From Butyrivibrio sp. (GTDB taxonomy: Bacteria > Bacillota > Clostridia > Lachnospirales > Lachnospiraceae), in contig NZ_JAGBLU010000107.1 of NCBI RefSeq assembly GCF_017635265.1, forward strand, positions 1-49,773: 49,773 bases of DNA, in the 5' to 3' direction. Position numbers and translations under genes: made by a program. Under the pieces are notes generated by a model that was not told the DNA's origin, searched no databases, and was given only the letters and a program-made list of their open reading frames with translations. This document shows, one piece after another, positions 7,808 to 15,207 of the stretch. Numbering within the stretch: the stretch's first letter is position 1; each line of letters begins with the position of its first letter.

Positions 7808-8461
7808 TTAATTGCCAAGCTGCATAAGCCTTGATTTAAGACATCTGTATATTATTTCATTTCCGGCATCATTTGGATGAAGACCGTCAGGACAATATCT
7901 TTCTCTTAAAAAATCCTCTTCGGGCTGAATCCCGCTTTCTTTATATAGGTCTACTACAGGAAGCGAGTAATACTGCGCTACCTCGCGTATTATCTCAACA
8001 TAATCCGAAAGTGTTCCCCAATTGCGGATTCCTCTTTCGTTGTAAACTCTGTTCTCATCTGTTCTATGAAGAGGTGTCATTACAATAACATTTGCCTTGG
8101 GATATTTTTTCAATATTTTCTGATACAGATCATGCAGTGCCCCATAAAAAGTGTTCGGTGTGCGGTCGGTCATGCAACCCTTTGCTGCATCTCCATGACC
8201 GTAGTCGTTAGTCCCACCAAATATCACAACTACATCAGCATCGTTGTCCATAGCATCAACTCTTGATGCAAAATACTGATCCATTCTCTCATCATAGGGA
8301 ACCTGCTGATTGGCTATTCTTGTTCCTCCAATGCCATATCCCCTGCAAATGCATCCATCCTTCTCAAATCTTTTCCAGAAAAAGAACTCCGGAGAAGAAG
8401 CTCCATGCCCTTCTGTAATGCTGTCCCCAAGAAAATTGATCTTTAATCCTTCAAGTCTCAT
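7808..8461 (-). CDS. SGNH/GDSL-family hydrolase
   Basis: The ~217-residue protein shows all SGNH blocks: GDSITEGHG (nucleophile Ser), RGYGIGGTRIAN, GGTNDYGHG, and DGLHPNDAGN carrying the catalytic Asp and His. Such enzymes are esterases, often deacetylating carbohydrates. There is no signal peptide, so it is likely cytoplasmic. A TTG at 8482 is in frame, but the ATG at 8461 matches the family start (MRLEGLKINFLGDS) and has AGGAG 11 bases upstream. It stands alone, with a long non-coding block upstream. Confidence 0.85.
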   Translation of the reverse strand: MRLEGLKINFLGDSITEGHGASSPEFFFWKRFEKDGCICRGYGIGGTRIANQQVPYDERMDQYFASRVDAMDNDADVVVIFGGTNDYGHGDAAKGCMTDRTPNTFYGALHDLYQKILKKYPKANVIVMTPLHRTDENRVYNERGIRNWGTLSDYVEIIREVAQYYSLPVVDLYKESGIQPEEDFLRERYCPDGLHPNDAGNEIIYRCLKSRLMQLGN

Positions 8462-8669
8462 TGCCTGTTGTACTCCTCCCAAATATCTTTAATACAGACA
8501 ATTATAGTATTTTTTCTAAAAATGGACCACTAACCCAGTCCCTATCCAGGCACCCTTTCAGCCCTTATCACCTTTTATTGTGTAGAATAATTATCCAATA
8601 TAATGAACTTGGGATTCATCATATCTGTCCTGCTATTCTCTTAAACTCGTCTATATCATCCTTCTAATT

Positions 8670-8973
8670 TACTGCGAAACATCCAACAATTTGCCTTGTG
8701 CAGTAAGTATCATTATCTTTTACTGTACAGGTACAAATACTACTATTGGCACAGTATTAATATTCTTTTATTGATTTGTCTTGTCAGATTTATTACTGCA
8801 AGAATAAGATTTCTAAAATACTACAGTAAAATAATAGTTTAATTTACCGCAGAATCTTGAAAACTATATTTTTGCAGTATTCACATTACTGCAAAAATAT
8901 AGTTTCTTTACATTATACAGTACTTAAATAGAAACCCTACTGCACATTTCAAAATTTCTTGTAATATGCAGTA
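8670..8973. repeat. Cluster of TACTGYA / TRCAGTA motifs
   Basis: Within ~300 non-coding bases there are about ten copies of a 7-mer or its reverse complement: near-copy 8670-8676, then 8699-8705, 8721-8727, 8794-8800, 8822-8828, 8873-8879, 8887-8893, 8916-8922, 8938-8944 and 8967-8973, plus degenerate copies at 8751 and 8845. Spacing is irregular and both orientations occur. Nothing coding is visible in 8462-8974. Confidence 0.6.
8861..8905. repeat. Perfect 19-bp inverted repeat
   Basis: Arms at 8861-8879 and 8887-8905 pair over 19 bp with a 7-nt loop. The inner ends of the arms are two of the clustered TGCAGTA/TACTGCA motifs. The stem is AT-rich and is not followed by a clear T-run on either strand, so it does not look like an ordinary terminator. 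Confidence 0.7.
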
Positions 8974-8974
8974 G

Positions 8975-9178
8975 TATCCTTATTTAACAACACAATCCGA
9001 GGCTCTGCATCTTCTCAATCATAATCGATACATAAGAGGAAAAGCAGTTAAGACTATAGACGAAGCAGTTGATTTTTATGAAAGTCTTGGCTCTGAAAGT
9101 CTTGGCTCAGAACGCGCTGTCGTCATGCGTACCAGAGGCTTTGGCACTCATGCAGAGATTAGTCTCCCTACAAGTTAA
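8975..9178 (+). pseudogene. Possible gene fragment without a start
   Basis: A 67-codon frame runs from just after a TAG at 8972 to TAA at 9176 with coding-like composition (...SEALHLLNHNRYIRGKAVK...RTRGFGTHAEIS). It lacks a credible start or ribosome binding site. A 15-bp direct duplication (9080-9094 and 9095-9109) gives a repeated ESLGS. I do not recognise the family; it looks like the eroded 3' end of a gene. Confidence 0.3.
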
Positions 9179-9184
9179 AAGAAA

Positions 9185-9721
9185 TCAAGTAAAATCATAC
9201 CTTTTAACTTCGCAGTTTCTGATACCAAAGCATGAGAATTCCTCATTGTTCATGTCTCTGAAATAGGACTCAACAATTCTGACTATTCCATTATGTGCCA
9301 CGAGAATGCACTCTTTATCGCTCTTTTTTACATCATCAATGAGGTTGTAGATTCTTTGGGCCATCTGGAGCATGGATTCCCCTGTTCCAAAGCGGCTTGC
9401 CATGTCTTTTTTGGCTTCGTGGAATTCTTTGCCATCGCGTGGGGTGGATTCCCAGATTCCATAGTTTTGTTCTATAAGACGCTGATCAACTTCCATAGGA
9501 ATACCTGTTATTTCTGAGATATGCCTCGCAGTTTCCTTTGCCCTGATAAGAGGCGATGTAAGTATGACATCCGCCTTAATTCCCATTTCCAGTATTTTAT
9601 GGCCTGTCTCTATGGCCTGCTGATGGCCTTTTTCAGTGAGTTCTATATCAGTTGCTCCACAAATTTTATTTTCTACATTCCACACGGTCTCACCGTGCCT
9701 TACAAAGTAAAAATGATCCAT
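9185..9721 (-). CDS. Histidine phosphatase family protein (phosphoglycerate mutase-like)
   Basis: The 178-residue protein carries the phosphohistidine motif RHGET at residues 8-12, SPLIRAKETA, and the second catalytic His in VAHNGIVR. Single-domain members of this size are usually broad phosphatases (cobC/gpmB-like) rather than glycolytic mutases. AAAGGGGATAAG precedes the ATG. It lies 20 bases downstream of the aldehyde dehydrogenase stop, so the two may be co-transcribed. Confidence 0.9.
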   Translation of the reverse strand: MDHFYFVRHGETVWNVENKICGATDIELTEKGHQQAIETGHKILEMGIKADVILTSPLIRAKETARHISEITGIPMEVDQRLIEQNYGIWESTPRDGKEFHEAKKDMASRFGTGESMLQMAQRIYNLIDDVKKSDKECILVAHNGIVRIVESYFRDMNNEEFSCFGIRNCEVKRYDFT

Positions 9722-9741
9722 TCTTATCCCCTTTAAATTTC

Positions 9742-11148
9742 TTATCGCTCAAAGAGCTCTATTAATGCTCTTTTCCAGCTTCTTCCATACGGGTGCTCCC
9801 GCATTGACAGATTCCCTTTTGTAGCACCAATAAGCACTGTCGCTGGATGCGTAAATTCGTCAAATCCCCATTTGCCATGGTATGCTCCCATACCGGAGTG
9901 GCCTACACCATTAAACGGAACGCCCTTGACCATCATATGAAGGCATACTTCATTTATGCATCCGCCGCCAAACTGCATTCTTTGCATGACCTTTTTAGCC
10001 CATTCCACATTGCGCGTAAAGATATAGAGCGTAAGGCCATGCTCTCTCTCGGAAATCGTATTTAACACATCCCTGATTGCGCTGTCTTTATATTTTACTA
10101 CAGGAAGAATCGGGCAAAAAAGCTCTTTTTGAACTAATTCTTCATCAATATCTACCGGATATATAACAGTTGGTTCGTATTTAAAAGAGCTCTCATCACC
10201 TTTTCCGCCATATACCACTCTCTCCCTATAGTCATTTACTATACCTGCGCACTTGTCATAGGCAGATTTCCCAATGAGGTGCGGATATTCAGGATTATTT
10301 AATGGATCGTCACCAATTTGCTTGGAAAAAGCTTTTTTCAGCTCATGGACAAATTCATCACTGACTTCCTCAGCAACGGCAATCTGGTTTATATTTGTGC
10401 ATATCTGTCCGGAATTTAACAGCTTAAAAAATGCGATTTTTCTTGCAGCATCTTTTAAATCCGCATCTCTCCTGATTATGCACCAATTCCCGGTTTCTCC
10501 TCCGAGTTCGAGAGCTGTTGAAGTCAAATTTTTTGCAGCTTCTGAGAGCACATGAACTCCAACTTTTGGGGATCCTGTGTAAAAGATCTTGTCGAAACGC
10601 TGTGCCAGACACATATCTGCAACATCATGGCCGCCATCCAGTACTGTTACATACTTTTCCGGAAAGATCTCAGCAATCATCTTTTTTAAAAGAGCTGTGC
10701 TTGAAGTTGACTTGGAACTGGCCTTAATAACTGCAGTATTTCCTCCAGCTATACTTGCGATCAAAACGCCTATTGACAGCATAAACGGAAAATTAAAGGG
10801 GCTGATTATAAGCGATACTCCATAAGGCATCTTATAAACTTTTGTTATCACGCTTGGGAAACAGTGAATTCCACTGAAATGAGTCTCCGGCTTTGCCCAT
10901 TTCCTAATGCCTCGTATTGTCTCATTAATTTCGAGAACAAGGCTTCCAACATCACAAAAATAGGCCTCAAGAGGAGTTCGTCCAAGGTCATTATAAAGGG
11001 CATCTTCTATATCAGTTCTATGTTCAAGTATCAATTTTTTCAACCTTTGAAGCTGCCTTATACGAAAATCTATGTTCAAAGTCTTACCCGATCTAAAGAA
11101 ATCCCGCTGTTTTTCTACTATTTTCTTAACACCAGATTCTGTATACAT
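9742..11148 (-). CDS. Aldehyde dehydrogenase, class 3-like
   Basis: ATG 11148 has GGAGGAAAG just upstream and gives a 468-residue protein of normal length for class 3-like NAD(P)-dependent aldehyde dehydrogenases. Catalytic landmarks are the general base Glu in ALELGGETGNW and the nucleophile Cys in NSGQICTN. NAD-binding FYTGSPKVG is present. It oxidises aldehydes to acids in the cytoplasm; the physiological substrate is unknown. There is no acyl-CoA reductase or alcohol dehydrogenase nearby. Confidence 0.93.
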   Translation of the reverse strand: MYTESGVKKIVEKQRDFFRSGKTLNIDFRIRQLQRLKKLILEHRTDIEDALYNDLGRTPLEAYFCDVGSLVLEINETIRGIRKWAKPETHFSGIHCFPSVITKVYKMPYGVSLIISPFNFPFMLSIGVLIASIAGGNTAVIKASSKSTSSTALLKKMIAEIFPEKYVTVLDGGHDVADMCLAQRFDKIFYTGSPKVGVHVLSEAAKNLTSTALELGGETGNWCIIRRDADLKDAARKIAFFKLLNSGQICTNINQIAVAEEVSDEFVHELKKAFSKQIGDDPLNNPEYPHLIGKSAYDKCAGIVNDYRERVVYGGKGDESSFKYEPTVIYPVDIDEELVQKELFCPILPVVKYKDSAIRDVLNTISEREHGLTLYIFTRNVEWAKKVMQRMQFGGGCINEVCLHMMVKGVPFNGVGHSGMGAYHGKWGFDEFTHPATVLIGATKGNLSMREHPYGRSWKRALIELFER

Positions 11149-11310
11149 GGCTTTCCTCCAATCAATTGACTGAATCATATTTCACGAAATGCGCTGATTA
11201 TGCAATAAATACCTTTTTTATCTAAATTGTATCACGTAGTATACCTTAATATTCCATGCGTGATAATATTATTATATCAATCATTTTTCATCGCGAAAAC
11301 GGAGGGTATT

Positions 11311-12336
11311 ATGGGGAGAAATCATGAAGTCACAACTGTTCATCCACTTCTTGGTGCTGATGGCGAGCTGATAGAGCCGGGCTGGTCAAGATCTCTTTTG
11401 CAAAAATATGACAGGGCAATGATAAAGGCTCCTAAGTGGCGCATTAAAGAGTGGGATTATTATCTAGTTTTATCTGATTCTTTTGCCGGTGCCTTCACAA
11501 TTTCTGATGATGGCTACATTGGCCTGCAATCCGTTTCGCTTCTTGAATTTGGAGACAATCCCTGGGAACACACGGAAACCGTGCTAAATGCCTTTCCTAT
11601 GGGTAAGCTCGCTCTCCCTTCATCTTCCGAATCAGGCGTAACTGTTTATGAAGACAACAGACTTCAGATGAAGTTTGAAGCCATTGATGGCAAAAGACAT
11701 ATCACATGCCACTTTGAGAACTTTTTTGAAGGCAAGGCTTTTAACTGTGACATTACCCTTACGCAGCCGCCCATGGATTCCATGGTAATAGCTACGCCTT
11801 GGGATAAAAAGCATGCATTTTACTATAATCAAAAGATAAACTGCATGCGCGCGTCTGGCTTTATGGAGTTTAATGGGAAAAAATATGAATTTAACCCCTC
11901 CACGGACTTTGGCACCCTTGACTGGGGCCGAGGCGTCTGGACCTATGACAATACATGGCACTGGGGATCAGGCAATGCTGATATAGATGGTAACTCCTTT
12001 GGTTTTAACATAGGTTACGGCTTTGGAAACACCAAAGCCGCAACTGAAAATATCATTTTTTACAAAGGAAAAGCCCACAAACTAGACGATATCACGTTCC
12101 ATATACCTGAAAACAGCTATATGGAGCCTTGGAAATTTACATCATCAGATGGCCGCTTTGAAATGGATTTTGTTCCCGTCCTGGACAGGGCAGCATGTCT
12201 TGACTATAAGCTCATAGTATCAGACCAGCATCAGGTTTTTGGCAAAATGAGTGGAACTGCCATTCTTGATGATGGCACTAAGATCAATGTAAAAAATATC
12301 ATGTGTTTTGCTGAAAAAGTGCATAACAAGTACTAA
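11311..12336 (+). CDS. DUF2804 family protein
   Basis: ATG 11311 has GGAGG six bases upstream; earlier in-frame ATGs lack a ribosome site. The 341-residue product has the features of DUF2804 proteins: repeated aromatic-rich beta strands and the conserved tracts FGTLDWGRGVWTY, WHWGSGN and GFNIGYGFGN. The fold is expected to be an all-beta lipocalin-like one; no biochemical function is established. It has no signal peptide. It is divergent from the aldehyde dehydrogenase gene and is followed closely by an EamA transporter. Confidence 0.8.
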   Translation: MGRNHEVTTVHPLLGADGELIEPGWSRSLLQKYDRAMIKAPKWRIKEWDYYLVLSDSFAGAFTISDDGYIGLQSVSLLEFGDNPWEHTETVLNAFPMGKLALPSSSESGVTVYEDNRLQMKFEAIDGKRHITCHFENFFEGKAFNCDITLTQPPMDSMVIATPWDKKHAFYYNQKINCMRASGFMEFNGKKYEFNPSTDFGTLDWGRGVWTYDNTWHWGSGNADIDGNSFGFNIGYGFGNTKAATENIIFYKGKAHKLDDITFHIPENSYMEPWKFTSSDGRFEMDFVPVLDRAACLDYKLIVSDQHQVFGKMSGTAILDDGTKINVKNIMCFAEKVHNKY

Positions 12337-12340
12337 AATC

Positions 12341-12349
12341 TGTTATAAT
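12341..12349 (+). promoter_or_regulatory. Extended -10 promoter close to a start codon
   Basis: TGTTATAAT is a perfect extended -10 element. A start site about seven bases downstream would fall only ~3-4 bases before the ATG at 12360, and no Shine-Dalgarno sequence precedes that ATG. A leaderless transcript for the EamA transporter is therefore plausible. Confidence 0.4.
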
Positions 12350-12359
12350 GTTTTTCATT

Positions 12360-13304
12360 ATGAAAAAAGAAACAAATCCTCAAATAAAAAGTTCATTACT
12401 TCTATTACTAGCATCTATTGTCTGGGGCGCCGCTTTTGTTGCACAGTCACTTGCCAGCGGTTCAGTCGGAACCCTTACTTTTAATGGCATACGCTTTATT
12501 ATCGGCGGCTTGTGCCTGTTGCCATTACTAAAAGGACATAATATAAGACCATCAAAAATTCCATTCAATAAACTACTTGGCGGAATTATTTGTGGCCTTG
12601 CGCTCTTTCTGGCTTCGACTTTTCAGCAGGCAGGGATTGCCCTCGGTGCATCTGCAGGAAAGTCAGGTTTTCTTACTGCCTGCTATATAGTTTTAGTTCC
12701 AATTCTAGGTCTTTTCATCGGGAAAAAATGTAATATCTGGGTATGGCCCGCAGTTGTGATCGCTATTTCAGGATTGTACCTCTTATGCATTTCCAAATCT
12801 GAAGCAGGATTCTCCATATCTACAGCTGATCTGGCTATCTTAATGTGTGCTCTGCTGTTTTCAATTCAGATACTCTGCGTTGACCACTATGCTCCCATTA
12901 TGAGTCCGGTAGCTCTTTCCTGCGTCCAGTTTTTTGTAAGCGGATTTGTGTCGATGGTTGCGGCTATCATTTTTGAAATGCTTCCCAATCCTTCAGCGTG
13001 GCTGATGAGCCTGTCTGCGCCCACTTCATGGATTGCTATTCTTTATACAGGAATCTTTTCAAGCGCTGTGGGTTATACTCTACAAGCTGTAGGACAGCGA
13101 AATCTCAATCCGGCACTTGCTTCGTTGATCATGAGCCTCGAGTCTGTGTTCTCTTCGCTTTTTGGCTGGCTCATACTTCGACAAACTATGACCGGAAGGC
13201 AACTGGTTGGATGCATACTTATTTTTTCAGCCGTCATACTTGCTCAACTCCCGCAGAAAAATCCAGATAGCCAGGAAACTACATCGCCTTCAATATCAAA
13301 TTAG
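12360..13304 (+). CDS. EamA/DMT-family transporter
   Basis: The 314-residue protein has about ten hydrophobic segments in two EamA repeats, with the characteristic LLLLLASIVWGAAFVAQ near the N-terminus and GYTLQAVGQRNLNPALASLI in the second repeat. Such proteins export or exchange small metabolites across the cytoplasmic membrane; substrate unknown. An in-frame ATG at 12348 overlaps a -10 promoter box, so the ATG at 12360 (MKKE) is preferred. Its 3' end overlaps a convergent truncated lipoprotein gene by nine bases. Confidence 0.88.
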   Translation: MKKETNPQIKSSLLLLLASIVWGAAFVAQSLASGSVGTLTFNGIRFIIGGLCLLPLLKGHNIRPSKIPFNKLLGGIICGLALFLASTFQQAGIALGASAGKSGFLTACYIVLVPILGLFIGKKCNIWVWPAVVIAISGLYLLCISKSEAGFSISTADLAILMCALLFSIQILCVDHYAPIMSPVALSCVQFFVSGFVSMVAAIIFEMLPNPSAWLMSLSAPTSWIAILYTGIFSSAVGYTLQAVGQRNLNPALASLIMSLESVFSSLFGWLILRQTMTGRQLVGCILIFSAVILAQLPQKNPDSQETTSPSISN

Positions 13305-13496
13305 TGCAAAGTCTTTTTCATTGGTAACCATCGCTACATAACTTCTAAGGCTCTCTGCTGCTTCCGAATTCTCAGACCAATACTGGTTAAGCGCCTTGCC
13401 TTTCTGGCTGCCACATCCGGTTATTCCTGCACAAACAAATATCATTACCATTACCAACAGCATGGATAATACCTTTAGTCTGCTTCTCTTTTTCAT
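13296..13496 (-). pseudogene. Truncated lipoprotein, probably the N-terminus of a HAD-type phosphatase
   Basis: A good ribosome site (AAAGGAG) and a lipoprotein signal with lipobox GITGC start this 66-codon frame. The mature part, LNQYWSENSEAAESLRSYVAMVTNEKDF, resembles the segment that precedes the FDMDGT box in HAD-type acid-phosphatase lipoproteins. It stops before that box, exactly where it runs into the 3' end of the convergent transporter gene. The rest of the enzyme appears deleted. It could alternatively be a genuine tiny lipoprotein. Confidence 0.45.
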
Positions 13497-13602
13497 AATT
13501 ATTCTCCTTTATCATGAAGTGATAATAACGTTATAGCAATCATTTCAAAACGTGGAAATGATAATTGCAAGCTATGCTATTTTATACGAATGAAAAAGAA
13601 AA

Positions 13603-13641
13603 AAGAAAGTGTTGCAGCATATTTTGCCTCAACACTTTCTT
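13603..13641 (-). terminator. Intrinsic terminator of bioY
   Basis: A perfect 12-bp inverted repeat (13603-13614 with 13630-13641, 15-nt loop) is followed on the minus strand by a T-rich run. It lies 24 bases beyond the bioY stop. Confidence 0.8.
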
Positions 13642-13664
13642 AATAAATCATCAATTATTATTTA

Positions 13665-14228
13665 TTACTTGATCACAGGCTCAATTCTCTTTGCTACAAC
13701 TACAGCCAGTGCCATCTTAATGAGATCAGGAATAATGAATGGGAATACGCACCAGCCAAGTACTGTAAGAAGTCCAACTTCGCCGCTGCTCTTAATATAC
13801 ACGTGCATGAACCATGCTGTTCCAAACGCATAGCATACCGCAAGACCAAGCACAAGCGCTACAATTTTCATAACCAGATTCTTTTTTAAGAACTTGGAAA
13901 ACAGCATATATATAAGTCCCACAAATAAAAATCCGATAATGTATCCTCCGGTGCTTCCCAAAAGAATCCCGATTCCGCCGCTAAATCCTGCAAATACAGG
14001 TACACCGACAGCTCCAAGAAGTACATATACCAGTGTTGCTATTGTTCCCCTTTCACCTCCAAGTAAAAGCAATACAAAAAATACAGCAAATGTCTGAAGT
14101 GTAAACGGAACTGCTGTAGGAATGCTTATCCAGGAGCATATAGCTATCAGCGCTGCGCTAATTGCTATATATACCATATCCAATACTTTTGAATTTTCTC
14201 GTGTTTTAATTGCCTCTGCATTACTCAT
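13665..14228 (-). CDS. bioY: Biotin transporter BioY (ECF S component)
   Basis: The 187-residue protein has six hydrophobic segments and the BioY signature: VPFTLQTFAVFFVLLLLG near residues 40-57, then YVLLGAVGVPVFAGFSGG and GSTGGYIIGF. BioY is the biotin-binding membrane component of energy-coupling-factor transporters; the EcfA/EcfT module is not in this window and must be supplied elsewhere. GGAGG lies 10 bases before the ATG. A BirA operator lies ~100 bases upstream, so biotin repression is expected. Confidence 0.95.
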   Translation of the reverse strand: MSNAEAIKTRENSKVLDMVYIAISAALIAICSWISIPTAVPFTLQTFAVFFVLLLLGGERGTIATLVYVLLGAVGVPVFAGFSGGIGILLGSTGGYIIGFLFVGLIYMLFSKFLKKNLVMKIVALVLGLAVCYAFGTAWFMHVYIKSSGEVGLLTVLGWCVFPFIIPDLIKMALAVVVAKRIEPVIK

Positions 14229-14302
14229 GATGTCTGATCCTCCAACTATAATTTACATTTGAGAATACTCAGTCCCAAACGCTTATATGAAGTTACCACA
14301 TC

Positions 14303-14352
14303 AAAAACAGATTGTCAACCAATTACGCTTCATTGGTTGACAATCTGTTTTT
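14303..14352. promoter_or_regulatory. BirA operator within a 21-bp hairpin
   Basis: TTGTCAACC (14312-14320), 14 bases, GGTTGACAA (14335-14343) matches the palindromic BirA box. It lies within a longer perfect hairpin with arms 14303-14323 and 14332-14352. An extra half-site GGTTGACAA lies at 14357-14365. Read leftward, the hairpin ends in a T-run and follows the birA stop, so it may also terminate birA while serving as the bioY operator. Confidence 0.8.
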
Positions 14353-14380
14353 AATCGGTTGACAATTCCGTGCTTGACTT

Positions 14381-15160
14381 TTATGCCCGACAATCCAATA
14401 CTTTTTCAATTACCCTTGCTATTAGCGCATTTTTTGTAATTGTTGCTTTTCCGGCATCAAACAGACTGGTTGCTCTTTCTCTCACATCTTCGGGAAATTC
14501 ACTTATATCCGAGTCAAAGTTTATCCCTATTCCTGCAACTATCCACTGCAGAGTGTTGCTGTCAAATTCGCTGCCTGACTCCAGCAAAATTCCGCATATC
14601 TTCTTGTCATCAACGTACAGATCGTTAATTCCACCAATATGGGCTTCAATCCCGGATAGCTCTTTAATAGCTTCTATCACAGCTTCTCCCACAAATGTTG
14701 TCACTTCTTTACTATCTGTGCTGAACAATGATTCCGGTCTTAAAATAATGCTCATATACAGACCACCTTCCGGGGAAAAGAAAGTATGATCCTTCCTGCC
14801 TCTCCCTCCGGTCTGTGTCGTCGCAATTATGACCGTCCCATGCGCTGCTCCGGTCATAGCAAGCTCTTTTGCCTTGTCACTTGTAGATTTCAAACTATCA
14901 TATACATAAATATCTGCCTTATCAAAGTCCGTCGGCAACTCTGCTTTTATTCCCCCGACAGATATAATATCGTTATTATCGGTCAACCTGTAGCCCTTAT
15001 TACTGACTGCCTCTATATTGTAACCTTTTTCTCGAAGATCCTTTATGGCTTTCCACACCGCATTTCTGGAGACGCTACACTGTCTTGCCATATCTTCACC
15101 GGAGGTATATATGTCTTTATTGGATTCAAGTATATATAAAACTCTTTCAGATGTACTCAT
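14381..15160 (-). CDS. birA: Bifunctional biotin-protein ligase/biotin repressor
   Basis: The 259-residue protein has an N-terminal winged helix (residues ~1-60, with SRNAVWKAIKDLREKGY) and a C-terminal biotinyl-ligase domain with the adenylate loop GRGRKDHTFFSPEGGLY. It activates biotin to biotinyl-AMP, biotinylates carboxylase carriers and represses bioY. Two deviations stand out: the usual KWPND-type motif reads GGIND (residues 176-180), losing the conserved Lys, and the Trp following the GRGR loop is Phe. The operator between birA and bioY argues that DNA binding is retained. Confidence 0.9.
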   Translation of the reverse strand: MSTSERVLYILESNKDIYTSGEDMARQCSVSRNAVWKAIKDLREKGYNIEAVSNKGYRLTDNNDIISVGGIKAELPTDFDKADIYVYDSLKSTSDKAKELAMTGAAHGTVIIATTQTGGRGRKDHTFFSPEGGLYMSIILRPESLFSTDSKEVTTFVGEAVIEAIKELSGIEAHIGGINDLYVDDKKICGILLESGSEFDSNTLQWIVAGIGINFDSDISEFPEDVRERATSLFDAGKATITKNALIARVIEKVLDCRA

Positions 15161-15207
15161 TTTCCCTCCCAGTTAAACAATTTAATTCCTTTAATGTATC
15201 AATTATT

